Source of the DNA: a virus
Virus record (IMG/VR): IMGVR_UViG_3300015360_000153
Location: 1-28,897 of that record
Length of the DNA: 28,897 nucleotides
Strand: one strand, 5' to 3'
Both the position numbers and the translations under genes were made by a program. Below the pieces are notes generated by a model that was given only the letters and a program-made list of their open reading frames with translations, was not told where the DNA came from and ran no database searches. How positions within the stretch are numbered: the stretch's first letter is position 1; each line of letters begins with the position of its first letter. Positions 7,556-14,186 of the stretch are shown here, piece by piece.

Positions 7556-7981
7556 TCAAATCCACTGGTCACAGTTTATGATGTCTTGCCGTGTTGCACC
7601 CATGGCAATAGCTTTTGTAACTAGTGGATCGGCATAGTGTAACCAAGAACATTTTTCTTCTAGAGTGTAAGGGTAATAACCGGAAAGACTAAGACATTGC
7701 TTGTGCATTAGCTCCCTTCCAGTCTTGAAAAGGCTTTCTGCATCTAACATGTGGATTATCTTAGGCAAAATTTCCCTTGTGAAAAGCTCCTTGTTCTTTT
7801 CGTAAATATTTTTGTTGCGTGTCGCATGTCTTGCTTCCGCGGACTTTCCACCTTTTCCCCATGCTGGTCTATACCTTAAATATTTGATAGGACGGGGGAA
7901 GGTGTCCAATAGAGTTTCGCAAGGCGCTGTTGCGGGTATCATCTGATTCTCCCAGTCCTGGAACGTGTAAGTGTGTTTCAT
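7556..7981 (-). CDS. 141-residue protein of unknown function
   Basis: The start at 7981 is given by GAAAGCAACTATATG. The protein has basic tracts (RPAWGKGGKSAEARHATRNKN), several aromatic residues and a C-terminal part with two cysteines (KQCLSLSGYY, EEKCSWLHY). There is no transmembrane segment and no family I recognise. The gene is preceded by a leader of seven 7-bp repeats (8002-8050). Being second in the leftward transcript from the putative early promoter, it is probably an early host-takeover or accessory protein (inference from position). Confidence 0.65.
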   Translation of the reverse strand: MKHTYTFQDWENQMIPATAPCETLLDTFPRPIKYLRYRPAWGKGGKSAEARHATRNKNIYEKNKELFTREILPKIIHMLDAESLFKTGRELMHKQCLSLSGYYPYTLEEKCSWLHYADPLVTKAIAMGATRQDIINCDQWI

Positions 7982-8001
7982 ATAGTTGCTTTCTTTCTTT
8001 T

Positions 8002-8050
8002 TGTTGGTTATTGGTTATCGGTTATTGGTTATTGGTTATTGGTTATTGGT
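8002..8050. repeat. Seven tandem 7-bp repeats in a gene leader
   Basis: Read on the minus strand, seven units of ACCAATA in a row, with one ACCGATA and a last ACCAACA. They fill the gap between the stop of the 91-residue gene and the start motif of the 141-residue gene. The period is not a multiple of three, so it is not coding. Related A/C-rich stretches precede the genes starting at 3525, 7068, 7510 and 8327. Confidence 0.9.
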
Positions 8051-8051
8051 T

Positions 8052-8327
8052 TTAGACCCAGAAGTTTCCGGTTTCAAAAACCTTTTCGCAAATGTCCTGG
8101 ATCACGTCATGCGTTTCGATTGTACAGTTGCCCGTGACACGTGTTGAATATGTCGTATCAGTGCCGCTGAAATCAATTTCAGCGTCTGGATATTCTGCCA
8201 ATATTGCAGTTTCATATTCATTTTCTAGGGATTTTTTTAATACGGCAAACTGTTCATCCGTATAGAGTGACGCTGGATCAATGCTGTCTGCATTGTGGCT
8301 AATTGTGATTTGCATTGTCATTTTCAT
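8052..8327 (-). CDS. 91-residue acidic protein of unknown function, first gene of the left arm
   Basis: Begins MKMTMQITISHNADSIDP; the start at 8327 is fixed by AAAAAGTAACTATATG. The sequence is acidic (EYPDAEIDFSGTD) and ends in GNFWV. It is likely a mixed alpha/beta soluble protein with no signal peptide, and I recognise no family. It is the first gene downstream of the putative leftward promoter at 8386-8414, which suits a small early protein, possibly one that acts on the host (inference). Confidence 0.65.
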   Translation of the reverse strand: MKMTMQITISHNADSIDPASLYTDEQFAVLKKSLENEYETAILAEYPDAEIDFSGTDTTYSTRVTGNCTIETHDVIQDICEKVFETGNFWV

Positions 8328-8383
8328 ATAGTTACTTTTTCTTTTTGGTTCTTTGTGGAATGCTTAATTGCCGTCCACGATTA

Positions 8384-8490
8384 ATACAATAATCCAAGGG
8401 CCGGAAACTGTCAAGAATTATTATCATACAATAATTAAATAATGAGTTAGCATATAACGTGCCATGATTGCATCAATCGATTTATTGTAT
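8384..8490. repeat. Iterated ATACAATAA sequences
   Basis: ATACAATAAT occurs at 8384-8393 and 8426-8435, 42 bases apart, and ATACAATAA occurs inverted at 8482-8490. The first copy overlaps the -10 box of the leftward promoter and the second lies just upstream of its -35 box. Plausible as operator sites or origin iterons. The A/T-rich composition lowers confidence. Confidence 0.4.
8386..8414 (-). promoter_or_regulatory. Putative sigma70-type promoter for the left (early) arm
   Basis: On the minus strand, a perfect -35 TTGACA (8414-8409), a 17-base spacer, then -10 TATTGT (8391-8386, four of six consensus bases). It faces the 91-residue gene whose start is about 50 bases beyond the expected start site. 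Two copies of ATACAATAAT overlap or flank it, as regulator sites often do. Confidence 0.6.
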
Positions 8491-8566
8491 GACCAAAAGG
8501 TATTTATCATCACACAAGGTTTTTTTTACGTTGTTATAAAATCATATCCACCCCATGTTATGTCCT

Positions 8567-8652
8567 TCAGCATCAGCATGTTATATCCAAGAGCTTCCAT
8601 CTGATAATTAGCTACTATGGAAGATTATTTGATGTAAGTTGCTGATGCTGAA
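8567..8652. other. Long imperfect hairpin, possible structured RNA or replication element
   Basis: TTCAGCATCAGC (8567-8578) and GCTGATGCTGAA (8641-8652) are perfect 12-base complements. Inside, ATGTTATATC can pair with GATGTAAGTT over most positions, and CTTCCAT (8595-8601) pairs with ATGGAAG (8618-8624), closing a 16-base loop. The whole folds as one interrupted stem of about 86 bases. No T-run follows, so it is not a simple terminator. Confidence 0.45.
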
Positions 8653-8872
8653 TAGTTTGAAGAGGTAAAGATGCTTTTTAGGATTCAGATATGTCTAACG
8701 TAATTTGAAAGGGTGCTCGGAGCTAACTGCATTTTGCACTGTTCATAGTTCAGGTGACTTAAGTATGGTTTTAGGGTAATATATGTAGTAAGTTGCTTGC
8801 TTACATGGAGTTATATCAAAATCTGGCATATTTTGGCTTCAGGTGGGAGGTCTTGGATGTAAGTTGCTGATG
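8631..8872. repeat. 17-bp direct repeat with degenerate relatives
   Basis: GATGTAAGTTGCTGATG is exact at 8631-8647 and 8856-8872. Related words occur at 8784-8797 (TGTAGTAAGTTGCT), 9183-9195 (GATGTAAGTTTGT) and 9264-9275 (TTATGTAAGTAG). All are on the same strand in the divergent region. Confidence 0.7.
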
Positions 8873-9239
8873 GTAAGTACTATAAGAGGTACTGGATGTT
8901 TTTCATTTTTCCTAACTTGAGGACTTTCCCTAGGCATCTTACTTTTGGCATTTTTGTAAAAGTCTTTACATAAATGGTCATTTTTTGGCTTAAATAATGT
9001 TGCCGGGATGTCTTGGCAATGACGGTTTGCGCTAACTATTTGCACCCGGGATTTCTTTGGGTTGATACCCTGGCAAGTGTGGGAGCGTCTCCTGTCGTTC
9101 AAAATTCCGTAAACATGCAATATTCTGGGCCACTCTCTCACCTGTCATCATACCCTAACGTATCACTAGCCAACATGTAAATGATGTAAGTTTGTGCAAT
9201 GCAACGACATAGCTTAGGATACTTCGCACAATATTAGTT

Positions 9240-9286
9240 GTATCAACTTTGTATCATAAAACTTATGTAAGTAGCACAGTATCAAC
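9240..9286. repeat. GTATCA(AC) repeats upstream of the late arm
   Basis: GTATCAAC at 9240-9247, GTATCATA at 9251-9258 and GTATCAAC at 9279-9286, with a further GTATCA at 9160-9165. Short, but clustered just before the packaging genes. Possible binding sites of a regulator. Confidence 0.3.
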
Positions 9287-9331
9287 ACGTTAGGACCCCT
9301 ACGCCCCTATATTATACACAGTCAGGCATGA

Positions 9332-9387
9332 GACGGGGGGGAGGGGGGATTCCAGGTTCGACTATTATATTCCCATCCCACCCCGTC
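9332..9387. other. G-run/C-run stem-loop upstream of the terminase genes
   Basis: GACGGGG (9332-9338) pairs with CCCCGTC (9381-9387). GGG, A and GGG then continue to pair with the C-runs through two single-base bulges, making about 14 pairs and a 26-base loop. The left arm itself is G7-A-G6. It is by far the most G/C-biased spot of the intergenic region. It could form a very stable RNA hairpin or a G-quadruplex. Confidence 0.5.
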
Positions 9388-9437
9388 CGTGGAAGAACCA
9401 TTCCTTTATTGTAGTAAGCGTAATATTGCAATAACCC

Positions 9438-9450
9438 GTATAGTTACTTT
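9438..9450 (-). promoter_or_regulatory. Minus-strand copy of the phage motif without ATG
   Basis: Minus strand AAAGTAACTATAC, facing left inside the divergent region and away from the terminase genes. No start codon is adjacent. The nearest leftward ATG, at 9401, opens a 29-codon ORF to 9312 that runs through the C-rich stem; I do not trust that ORF as a gene. Confidence 0.45.
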
Positions 9451-9487
9451 ATTGACTAAAAAACGTAATATTCCTATTATTCCTTTC

Positions 9488-9907
9488 ATGGCTATAGAAA
9501 CACGTCCGGCAATACCAGCAAAAGTTGCTTCCCGCAGGGAAATGACCGAACTGTTAAAGCACACTCTGTACAATGCCCGGTATGACCCTGTACTAGAGCT
9601 TGTGGAAATTGCACAAGATCCAGCTACGGACGTATCTATGCGTGTGGACATAGCCATGTGTCTGACTGGCTTCGTCTATCCAAAGCTTAAGAGTGTGGAC
9701 TTGGAGCACAGCACTGAAGGGGGCTTGGCCATCCAGCTCATAAAGTTCACGGATGCCCCCCCGCAGAAAAAAGGAGAACCCCAAAAAACAATCGACATCA
9801 CGCCAAAAGGCCAGAAGGCTCTTGGGCAATCAGTCCCAGAACCTGAGCCTCTGGGACAGGGCGGAATACCCAACATGCCAATAGAAGATGATTTAGGAGA
9901 GACATGA
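9488..9907 (+). CDS. Probable terminase small subunit
   Basis: A 139-residue protein from the ATG at 9488; an in-frame extension back to 9389 is A/T-rich, hydrophobic and crosses the divergent regulatory region, so I reject it. The N-terminal half is helical (ASRREMTELLKHTLYNARYD, VSMRVDIAMCLTGFVYPKL), and the C-terminal third is Pro/Gly-rich and acidic. It lies immediately upstream of the large terminase and overlaps it by ATGA. Small terminases recognise phage DNA and form a ring that regulates the large subunit. The assignment rests on position, size and composition, not on a diagnostic motif. Start context is poor: no Shine-Dalgarno sequence and no start motif. Confidence 0.65.
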   Translation: MAIETRPAIPAKVASRREMTELLKHTLYNARYDPVLELVEIAQDPATDVSMRVDIAMCLTGFVYPKLKSVDLEHSTEGGLAIQLIKFTDAPPQKKGEPQKTIDITPKGQKALGQSVPEPEPLGQGGIPNMPIEDDLGET

Positions 9908-11391
9908 GCAAAAACCCCACAAGTAACTTAAAGTCCTCCATGTTGGAAGAACCACCGGGGCCGCTGAATGAGGATGGAAAAGCCAACCCGTCCAGAACCA
10001 TAAAGATTCCGGTGGATTGGGTTCCCCGCTGTTACCAGATTCCGCTGATTGAGTACATGGAGGCGGGAGGAAAGAGGGCGGCGGTAGTGTGGCACCGAAG
10101 GGCGGGAAAGGATTTGTTCGCCATCAACTATATTGCGAAGAGCATGATGGAGCGGCCAGGCGTCTACTGGCATGTATTCCCCACCTACAGCCAGGGCCGT
10201 AAGGTTGTATGGGATGGGTTCACCAAGTCGGGAAAAAGATTCACGGAAGCCTTTCCTCCTGAACTTGTAAAGTCCAAGAATGACCAGCAGCTAAGGATTG
10301 AGTTGCACAACGGTTCGATCTATCAGGTTGTGGGTGCTGATGATCCTGACAACTTGGTGGGGGCCAACCCTTTTGGCATCGTGTTTTCAGAATGGTCTTT
10401 GATCCATCCCCGCGCATGGACGCTTCTACGGCCAATTTTGCGGGAAAATGGTGGGTGGGCCATTTTCATTTACACGCCAAGAGGAAAGAACCACGGATGG
10501 ACTTTGTACTCCATGGCGCAAAAACTTGCAGCACAGGGAAAGCGTTGGTTTCATCAGAAGCTATCTGTGGCGGATACGGAAAAGATGACAAGGGAATACG
10601 CGGAAACATTGGAGCACGAAAAAGACAGGGCTTATGCCCTTTCCCAGATACCCATGGATTCCGAGGCCATTGCTGAAGAGCGTGAAGAGGGAATGTCTGA
10701 CGAGATGATCCAACAGGAATACTTTGTTGATTTCAACGCGCCCTTGGTGGGTGCGTATTACGGTGATTATATGAACAGGGCGGAGGATCAGGGAAGGATA
10801 CAGAAGCGGATTCCTTACGATCCGCTTCTTCCTGTGGATACTGCTTGGGATATTGGTATTGATGACCAGACCTCCATATGGTTTACACAACAACACGCCA
10901 AGGAAATTCGTGTTATTGATTACGTGGCCAAGTCAGGGGAGGGGTTGCCTTTTTATGTTGACATCGTCAAGAAAAGATTGCGGGGCTTCGTGGAGGGATA
11001 CCATTACTTTCCCCATGACGTGGCGGCCAGGGAGTGGGGGACGGGAAAGACACGAATTGAACAGTTGAAAGCTTTGGGCATAACACCCCGCTTGGTCAAA
11101 CGCCAGGACGTGGCGGACGGGATTGAGGCGGTAAGGGCCATTCTGCCAAGATGTTATTTTTCGTTGGAAACCTGCGAAGAAGGAATACAGGCGTTGCGGG
11201 AATACTCAAAGGACTACGACGAAAAAGCCCGAACCTTTCTGGCCCGTCCGCTACACAACTGGGCATCCCATGGCGCGGATGCGTTCCGAACCTTTGCCAT
11301 GGGTTTCAGGGACAAGAGCCGAAAGGGAACGGAAAAGGAACGGGATAAACGTCAACCCGATTCAGCAGATGGAGGGTTTAACGTGTTATGA
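9904..11391 (+). CDS. Terminase large subunit
   Basis: DNA-packaging motor ATPase and nuclease, 495 residues. Walker A variant WHRRAGKD at 63-70; Walker B with catalytic Glu in FGIVFSEW (157-164); coupling motif YTPRGKNH (190-197). The C-terminal RNase H-like nuclease shows acidic residues in DTAWDIGIDDQT (312-323) and HGADAF near 456-461. The start overlaps the small terminase stop (ATGA) and is preceded by a good Shine-Dalgarno sequence, AGGAGAGAC, so this phage uses classical initiation as well as the special motif. The HRRAGKD form is shared by several podovirus terminases. Confidence 0.95.
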   Translation: MSKNPTSNLKSSMLEEPPGPLNEDGKANPSRTIKIPVDWVPRCYQIPLIEYMEAGGKRAAVVWHRRAGKDLFAINYIAKSMMERPGVYWHVFPTYSQGRKVVWDGFTKSGKRFTEAFPPELVKSKNDQQLRIELHNGSIYQVVGADDPDNLVGANPFGIVFSEWSLIHPRAWTLLRPILRENGGWAIFIYTPRGKNHGWTLYSMAQKLAAQGKRWFHQKLSVADTEKMTREYAETLEHEKDRAYALSQIPMDSEAIAEEREEGMSDEMIQQEYFVDFNAPLVGAYYGDYMNRAEDQGRIQKRIPYDPLLPVDTAWDIGIDDQTSIWFTQQHAKEIRVIDYVAKSGEGLPFYVDIVKKRLRGFVEGYHYFPHDVAAREWGTGKTRIEQLKALGITPRLVKRQDVADGIEAVRAILPRCYFSLETCEEGIQALREYSKDYDEKARTFLARPLHNWASHGADAFRTFAMGFRDKSRKGTEKERDKRQPDSADGGFNVL

Positions 11392-11855
11392 GCGTCAAAG
11401 TTTCCATAGCTACTATACACGATCTTGAGGCGGTGGCGGATATGGCCAGGCACCACGCTCAGGAACATTCGGCGGTAAAGGAATACGATCCTGACAGGGT
11501 TATGTCGGCACTTTTCAAGTTCACCTTGTACGGCCATCCTGATTACATCCTTTTGGTTGCGAAAGAATCCGACACAGGAAAGCTTTTGGGTTACGTGGCT
11601 GGCTATCTTTCAGGATATGTCCATAACCACTATAAAAGAGCTAACCTTGAAATGATATACTGTCACCCAGAAAACAGGGGTTGGAGTGGAATCAAATTAA
11701 TCAAGGCTTACAAGTCGTGGGCTTTGCAAGATCCGCTTGTGAGGGAGGTCTATGTTGGGGTGGACTACGAAGAGAGCTGGCCGGAGCTTCTAAAATTTTA
11801 CGAATCATTTGGCTTTACAAGATCGGGAGGTTTATGCAGGTTGATACGCACATGA
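11388..11855 (+). CDS. GNAT-family N-acetyltransferase-like protein
   Basis: A 155-residue protein overlapping the terminase stop (ATGA), with GGAGG 12 bases upstream of the start. The order is that of GNAT enzymes: N-terminal SIATIHDLEAVADMA, central strands YILLVAKES and LLGYVAGYLSG, then LEMIYCHPENRGWSGIKLIKAY, where the usual acetyl-CoA loop is R/QxxGxG/A, and finally VYVGVDYEESWPELLKFYESFGF, typical of the C-terminal FYxxxGF. Small GNAT-like proteins between terminase and portal are found in several podoviruses; their substrate is not known. A second gp13-like GNAT fold is encoded at 19983-20414. Confidence 0.75.
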   Translation: MSVKVSIATIHDLEAVADMARHHAQEHSAVKEYDPDRVMSALFKFTLYGHPDYILLVAKESDTGKLLGYVAGYLSGYVHNHYKRANLEMIYCHPENRGWSGIKLIKAYKSWALQDPLVREVYVGVDYEESWPELLKFYESFGFTRSGGLCRLIRT

Positions 11856-12121
11856 AAAAGCAAGCTTATTCCTCTTTCCAGCCACGCCAATGTACAATGC
11901 TTCAGGAGCAACATCAGGGTGGAGGTAAGGGTGGCGGGGCAAAGCCTCCTGCACCCGTTCCCGCCCCAAAGGTTGTGGACGCCCAGCAGAAGGCAGACGA
12001 TGGCCGAAGACGTGACGCTGCCAGGAGTGACGTTATGCGACAACAGGATACGATCCTAACGTCTGCCAAAGGAGATGCAGCCCCCAGCACGAAAAAGAAA
12101 TATCTCTCTGGTGCTGCTTAA
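11852..12121 (+). CDS. Small Pro/Lys-rich phage protein before the portal
   Basis: An 89-residue protein. I use the ATG at 11852, which overlaps the GNAT stop by ATGA; an in-frame ATG at 11834 with a close GGGAGG is possible. The middle is low-complexity (Gly/Lys then Pro/Ala: PPAPVPAPKVVD), followed by RRRDAARSDVMRQQDTILTSAKGD and the end STKKKYLSG. The combination of a basic patch, a DTILT-like segment and a Lys-Lys-x-Leu-x-Gly tail resembles small conserved proteins often found beside portal genes in podoviruses. Function unknown, perhaps head-tail assembly. Confidence 0.65.
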   Translation: MKKQAYSSFQPRQCTMLQEQHQGGGKGGGAKPPAPVPAPKVVDAQQKADDGRRRDAARSDVMRQQDTILTSAKGDAAPSTKKKYLSGAA

Positions 12122-12148
12122 GCTTACTTTTTTCCGTAAAGCAACTAT

Positions 12149-13840
12149 ATGGCCAAATCATACAAACAGCTAAAAGGCGACATACTTGCCGACAGCACCG
12201 GACACGCGGGGTATGGCAGTTCCAAAAAGGCTCTGGGCGAAACCACTTGGCAGGACTATGAAAAAGCCAAGTCCGCCAGAAACAATTTTAACACGTTGTT
12301 TCAGGATTGCCGGGACTACGTTCGGCCTAACGCTTCCGACTTTAACCGTTCCGAATCCACAGGACAGGCCAGGACACAAAAAATTTACGATTCCACGGCA
12401 CCATGGTCTTTGACTCAATTTGCTGGTGGACTTCATTCGCACCTGACCAACCCAACAGAGCGTTGGTTCGGACTTTCCACAGTGGACGGCGGAGTTATGA
12501 ATGACCCCGAAGCTCTGGCATGGATGGAAGTGACCTCTGACCTTATCTATCATGTCTACTGCCAGCCGGATGTTAGGTTTCACGCACAGATTCACGAAAC
12601 GTATCTTGACCTTGGCGGGTTCGGCACAGGGGTTCTTTATCAGGATTGGGGCCACAAGGCCAAAGCTCCACGGTTTCGTTCCATTCCCCTAGCGGACTGC
12701 TATATTCAGGAAAATTTTGAGGGCATTGTTGACACGGTCTATAGAAAAGTCATGTGGAATAAACGCCAACTGATGCAACGCTTTGGCCAAAAAGCAACAT
12801 ACCCCAAAGCGGTAATGGAGTGCAAAGAGCCCTCGAAAATGTTTGAAGTGTGCCACTGTGTTCGGCCAAATAGCGACTATAACCCACTAAAGTCCCGTTC
12901 ACAGGACAAGGAGTTTTCCTCCGTATGGGTGATTAATGAGGAAAAGTGCGTTCTTGAACACAAGGGCTATTCCGCCCTTCCCTACCACATCACTAGATGG
13001 AATAAGATGGCAGGGGAAGCGTATGGACGCTCGCCCGGCATGGATTGTATGCCGTCCATTCGCATGTTGAACAAGATGAAGGAAGTCTGCATCAAAGCAG
13101 CCCAGCTTGCCATTGCTCCCCCCATGATGCTTCCTGATGAAGCCTACATGAAGCCGATTAAAACCACTCCTTTCGCCCTGAACTACTACGATGCTGGCCG
13201 GGATTCGGGTGGCATCGAAAAACTTCCCATTGATGCACAAGGCGCACAGATGGGGTTGGAGTACATGTCTTATGAAAAAGAGGACATAACAAAAGCATAC
13301 TTCGTTAACTACATACTAGCGACAAGAAAAAAAGAAAGACAGACTGCCTATGAAGTGGCGGATGACAGGGATGAACAGTTGCGGATGATGGCCCCAATGT
13401 TGGGTAGAACAACCAGCGAGTTGATTGGGCCAACCATAGCCAGGACTTTTGATTTGATGTGGGAAGCCGGACAAATCCCTATTCCGCCACAGAACTTACA
13501 GGGGCGCAAGCTTAAGGTTGTCTACATGTCACCAGCTAGTCAGGCACAGTTGGCAAGCAAGGGCATTAATATTCAACGGTTCTTGCAAGCCATTATTCCA
13601 GCCGCCCAGGTAGATCCTACAGTTTTTGACGGTGTGAATTTTGATGCATTGGCGGCAGAACTGGCTCTTTACAGTGGTGTGACCAGAAAAATTATCCGTT
13701 CGCCGGAAGAGCGGGATGGCATCAGGCAGCAAAAAGCACAACAGCAAATGTTGATGCAGGGGGCGGCAGCAGGCAAAGACATTGCCAGCGCAGCCAAAGA
13801 CACAGCGCAGGCTCAGGCAATTTCAGCCGGATCAGAATAA
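12149..13840 (+). CDS. Portal (head-tail connector) protein, T7 gp8-like
   Basis: Forms the dodecameric portal ring at the capsid vertex. 563 residues, close to T7 gp8 (about 536). The N-terminal region RNNFNTLFQDCRDYVRPNAS followed by IYDSTAPWSLTQFAGGLHSHLTNP is the family hallmark, then a central domain with MPSIRMLNKMKEVCIKAAQLAIAPPMM and a C-terminal helical, Gln/Ala-rich tail. The start is given by AAAGCAACTATATG, with no Shine-Dalgarno sequence. It follows the small basic protein after 27 bases and precedes the Bbp19-like gene. Confidence 0.93.
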   Translation: MAKSYKQLKGDILADSTGHAGYGSSKKALGETTWQDYEKAKSARNNFNTLFQDCRDYVRPNASDFNRSESTGQARTQKIYDSTAPWSLTQFAGGLHSHLTNPTERWFGLSTVDGGVMNDPEALAWMEVTSDLIYHVYCQPDVRFHAQIHETYLDLGGFGTGVLYQDWGHKAKAPRFRSIPLADCYIQENFEGIVDTVYRKVMWNKRQLMQRFGQKATYPKAVMECKEPSKMFEVCHCVRPNSDYNPLKSRSQDKEFSSVWVINEEKCVLEHKGYSALPYHITRWNKMAGEAYGRSPGMDCMPSIRMLNKMKEVCIKAAQLAIAPPMMLPDEAYMKPIKTTPFALNYYDAGRDSGGIEKLPIDAQGAQMGLEYMSYEKEDITKAYFVNYILATRKKERQTAYEVADDRDEQLRMMAPMLGRTTSELIGPTIARTFDLMWEAGQIPIPPQNLQGRKLKVVYMSPASQAQLASKGINIQRFLQAIIPAAQVDPTVFDGVNFDALAAELALYSGVTRKIIRSPEERDGIRQQKAQQQMLMQGAAAGKDIASAAKDTAQAQAISAGSE

Positions 13841-13853
13841 GAATAGCAACTAT

Positions 13854-14186
13854 ATGTACGAAGACACAATAACTCAGGTGGAGGATCTTAAGCAGAGGAT
13901 TGAGATTGTACGGGTCAAAGAAGCCTTGCGGATGAAGTACGTTGTAGTCTTCGGTAGCCCAGCAGGGCAGGAAGTCTTGCAAGACCTTTTGGACAGGGCT
14001 GAAATTCATAAATCCGCCTTTACGGGAGAAACCAATTCGACCAATTTTAATCTGGGCCGACAAGATTTTATGCTTGGCATTTTAAGATTCATGGAGCAAG
14101 AACCGCGCTATAACTTTTTACAGAAGGTGGGAATTAAAATTCAGACCATCTGGGAACGAAACAAAACAAGAAAACAAGAACAATGA
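13854..14186 (+). CDS. Bbp19-like phage protein
   Basis: A 110-residue protein from the ATG in AATAGCAACTATATG; the longer open frame back to 13782 overlaps the portal gene and is rejected. The stretch VVFGSPAGQEVLQDLLDRAEIHKSAF, followed by NFNLGRQDFMLGILRFMEQE, matches the pattern of the Bbp19 family (FGxPxGxxVLxDLxxR ... F.EGxRxxxL), named after a Bordetella phage protein encoded in the same place next to the portal. The biochemical role is not established. The C-terminus is basic ([10 protein letters not shown]) and overlaps the scaffold gene by ATGA. Confidence 0.7.
   Translation: MYEDTITQVEDLKQRIEIVRVKEALRMKYVVVFGSPAGQEVLQDLLDRAEIHKSAFTGETNSTNFNLGRQDFMLGILRFMEQEPRYNFLQKVGIKIQTIWERNKTRKQEQ

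Larger units (their letters stand above)
8328..9487. other. Divergent non-coding region between the two arms
   Basis: No convincing gene is present. It contains the left promoter, A/T-rich iterated sequences (8384-8490), a long imperfect hairpin (8567-8652), a 17-bp direct repeat with degenerate relatives (8631-9275), repeated GTATCA words (9160-9286), a G-run/C-run stem (9332-9387) and a minus-strand copy of the phage motif (9438-9450). Such a region could hold the origin of replication and the early/late switch. I cannot identify a canonical rightward promoter. Confidence 0.7.

Noticed and set aside
8839-9141. 100-codon minus-strand ORF in the divergent region
   Set aside because: It starts with GTG, has no Shine-Dalgarno sequence and no start motif, contains one of the non-coding 17-bp repeats, and its composition is unlike the neighbours.
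9350-9375. GGTTCGACT resembling a tRNA T-arm
   Set aside because: No pairing T-stem, anticodon arm or acceptor stem can be built around it.
3854-9432. Shared 12-mer TAATATTGCAAT at 3854-3865 and 9421-9432
   Set aside because: Repeated 12-mers are expected by chance in a window of this size, so it is not evidence of a common regulator.
9389-9487. N-terminal extension of the small terminase
   Set aside because: It overlaps the regulatory region and the minus-strand motif, and its hydrophobic composition does not fit a terminase small subunit. The ATG at 9488 is preferred.
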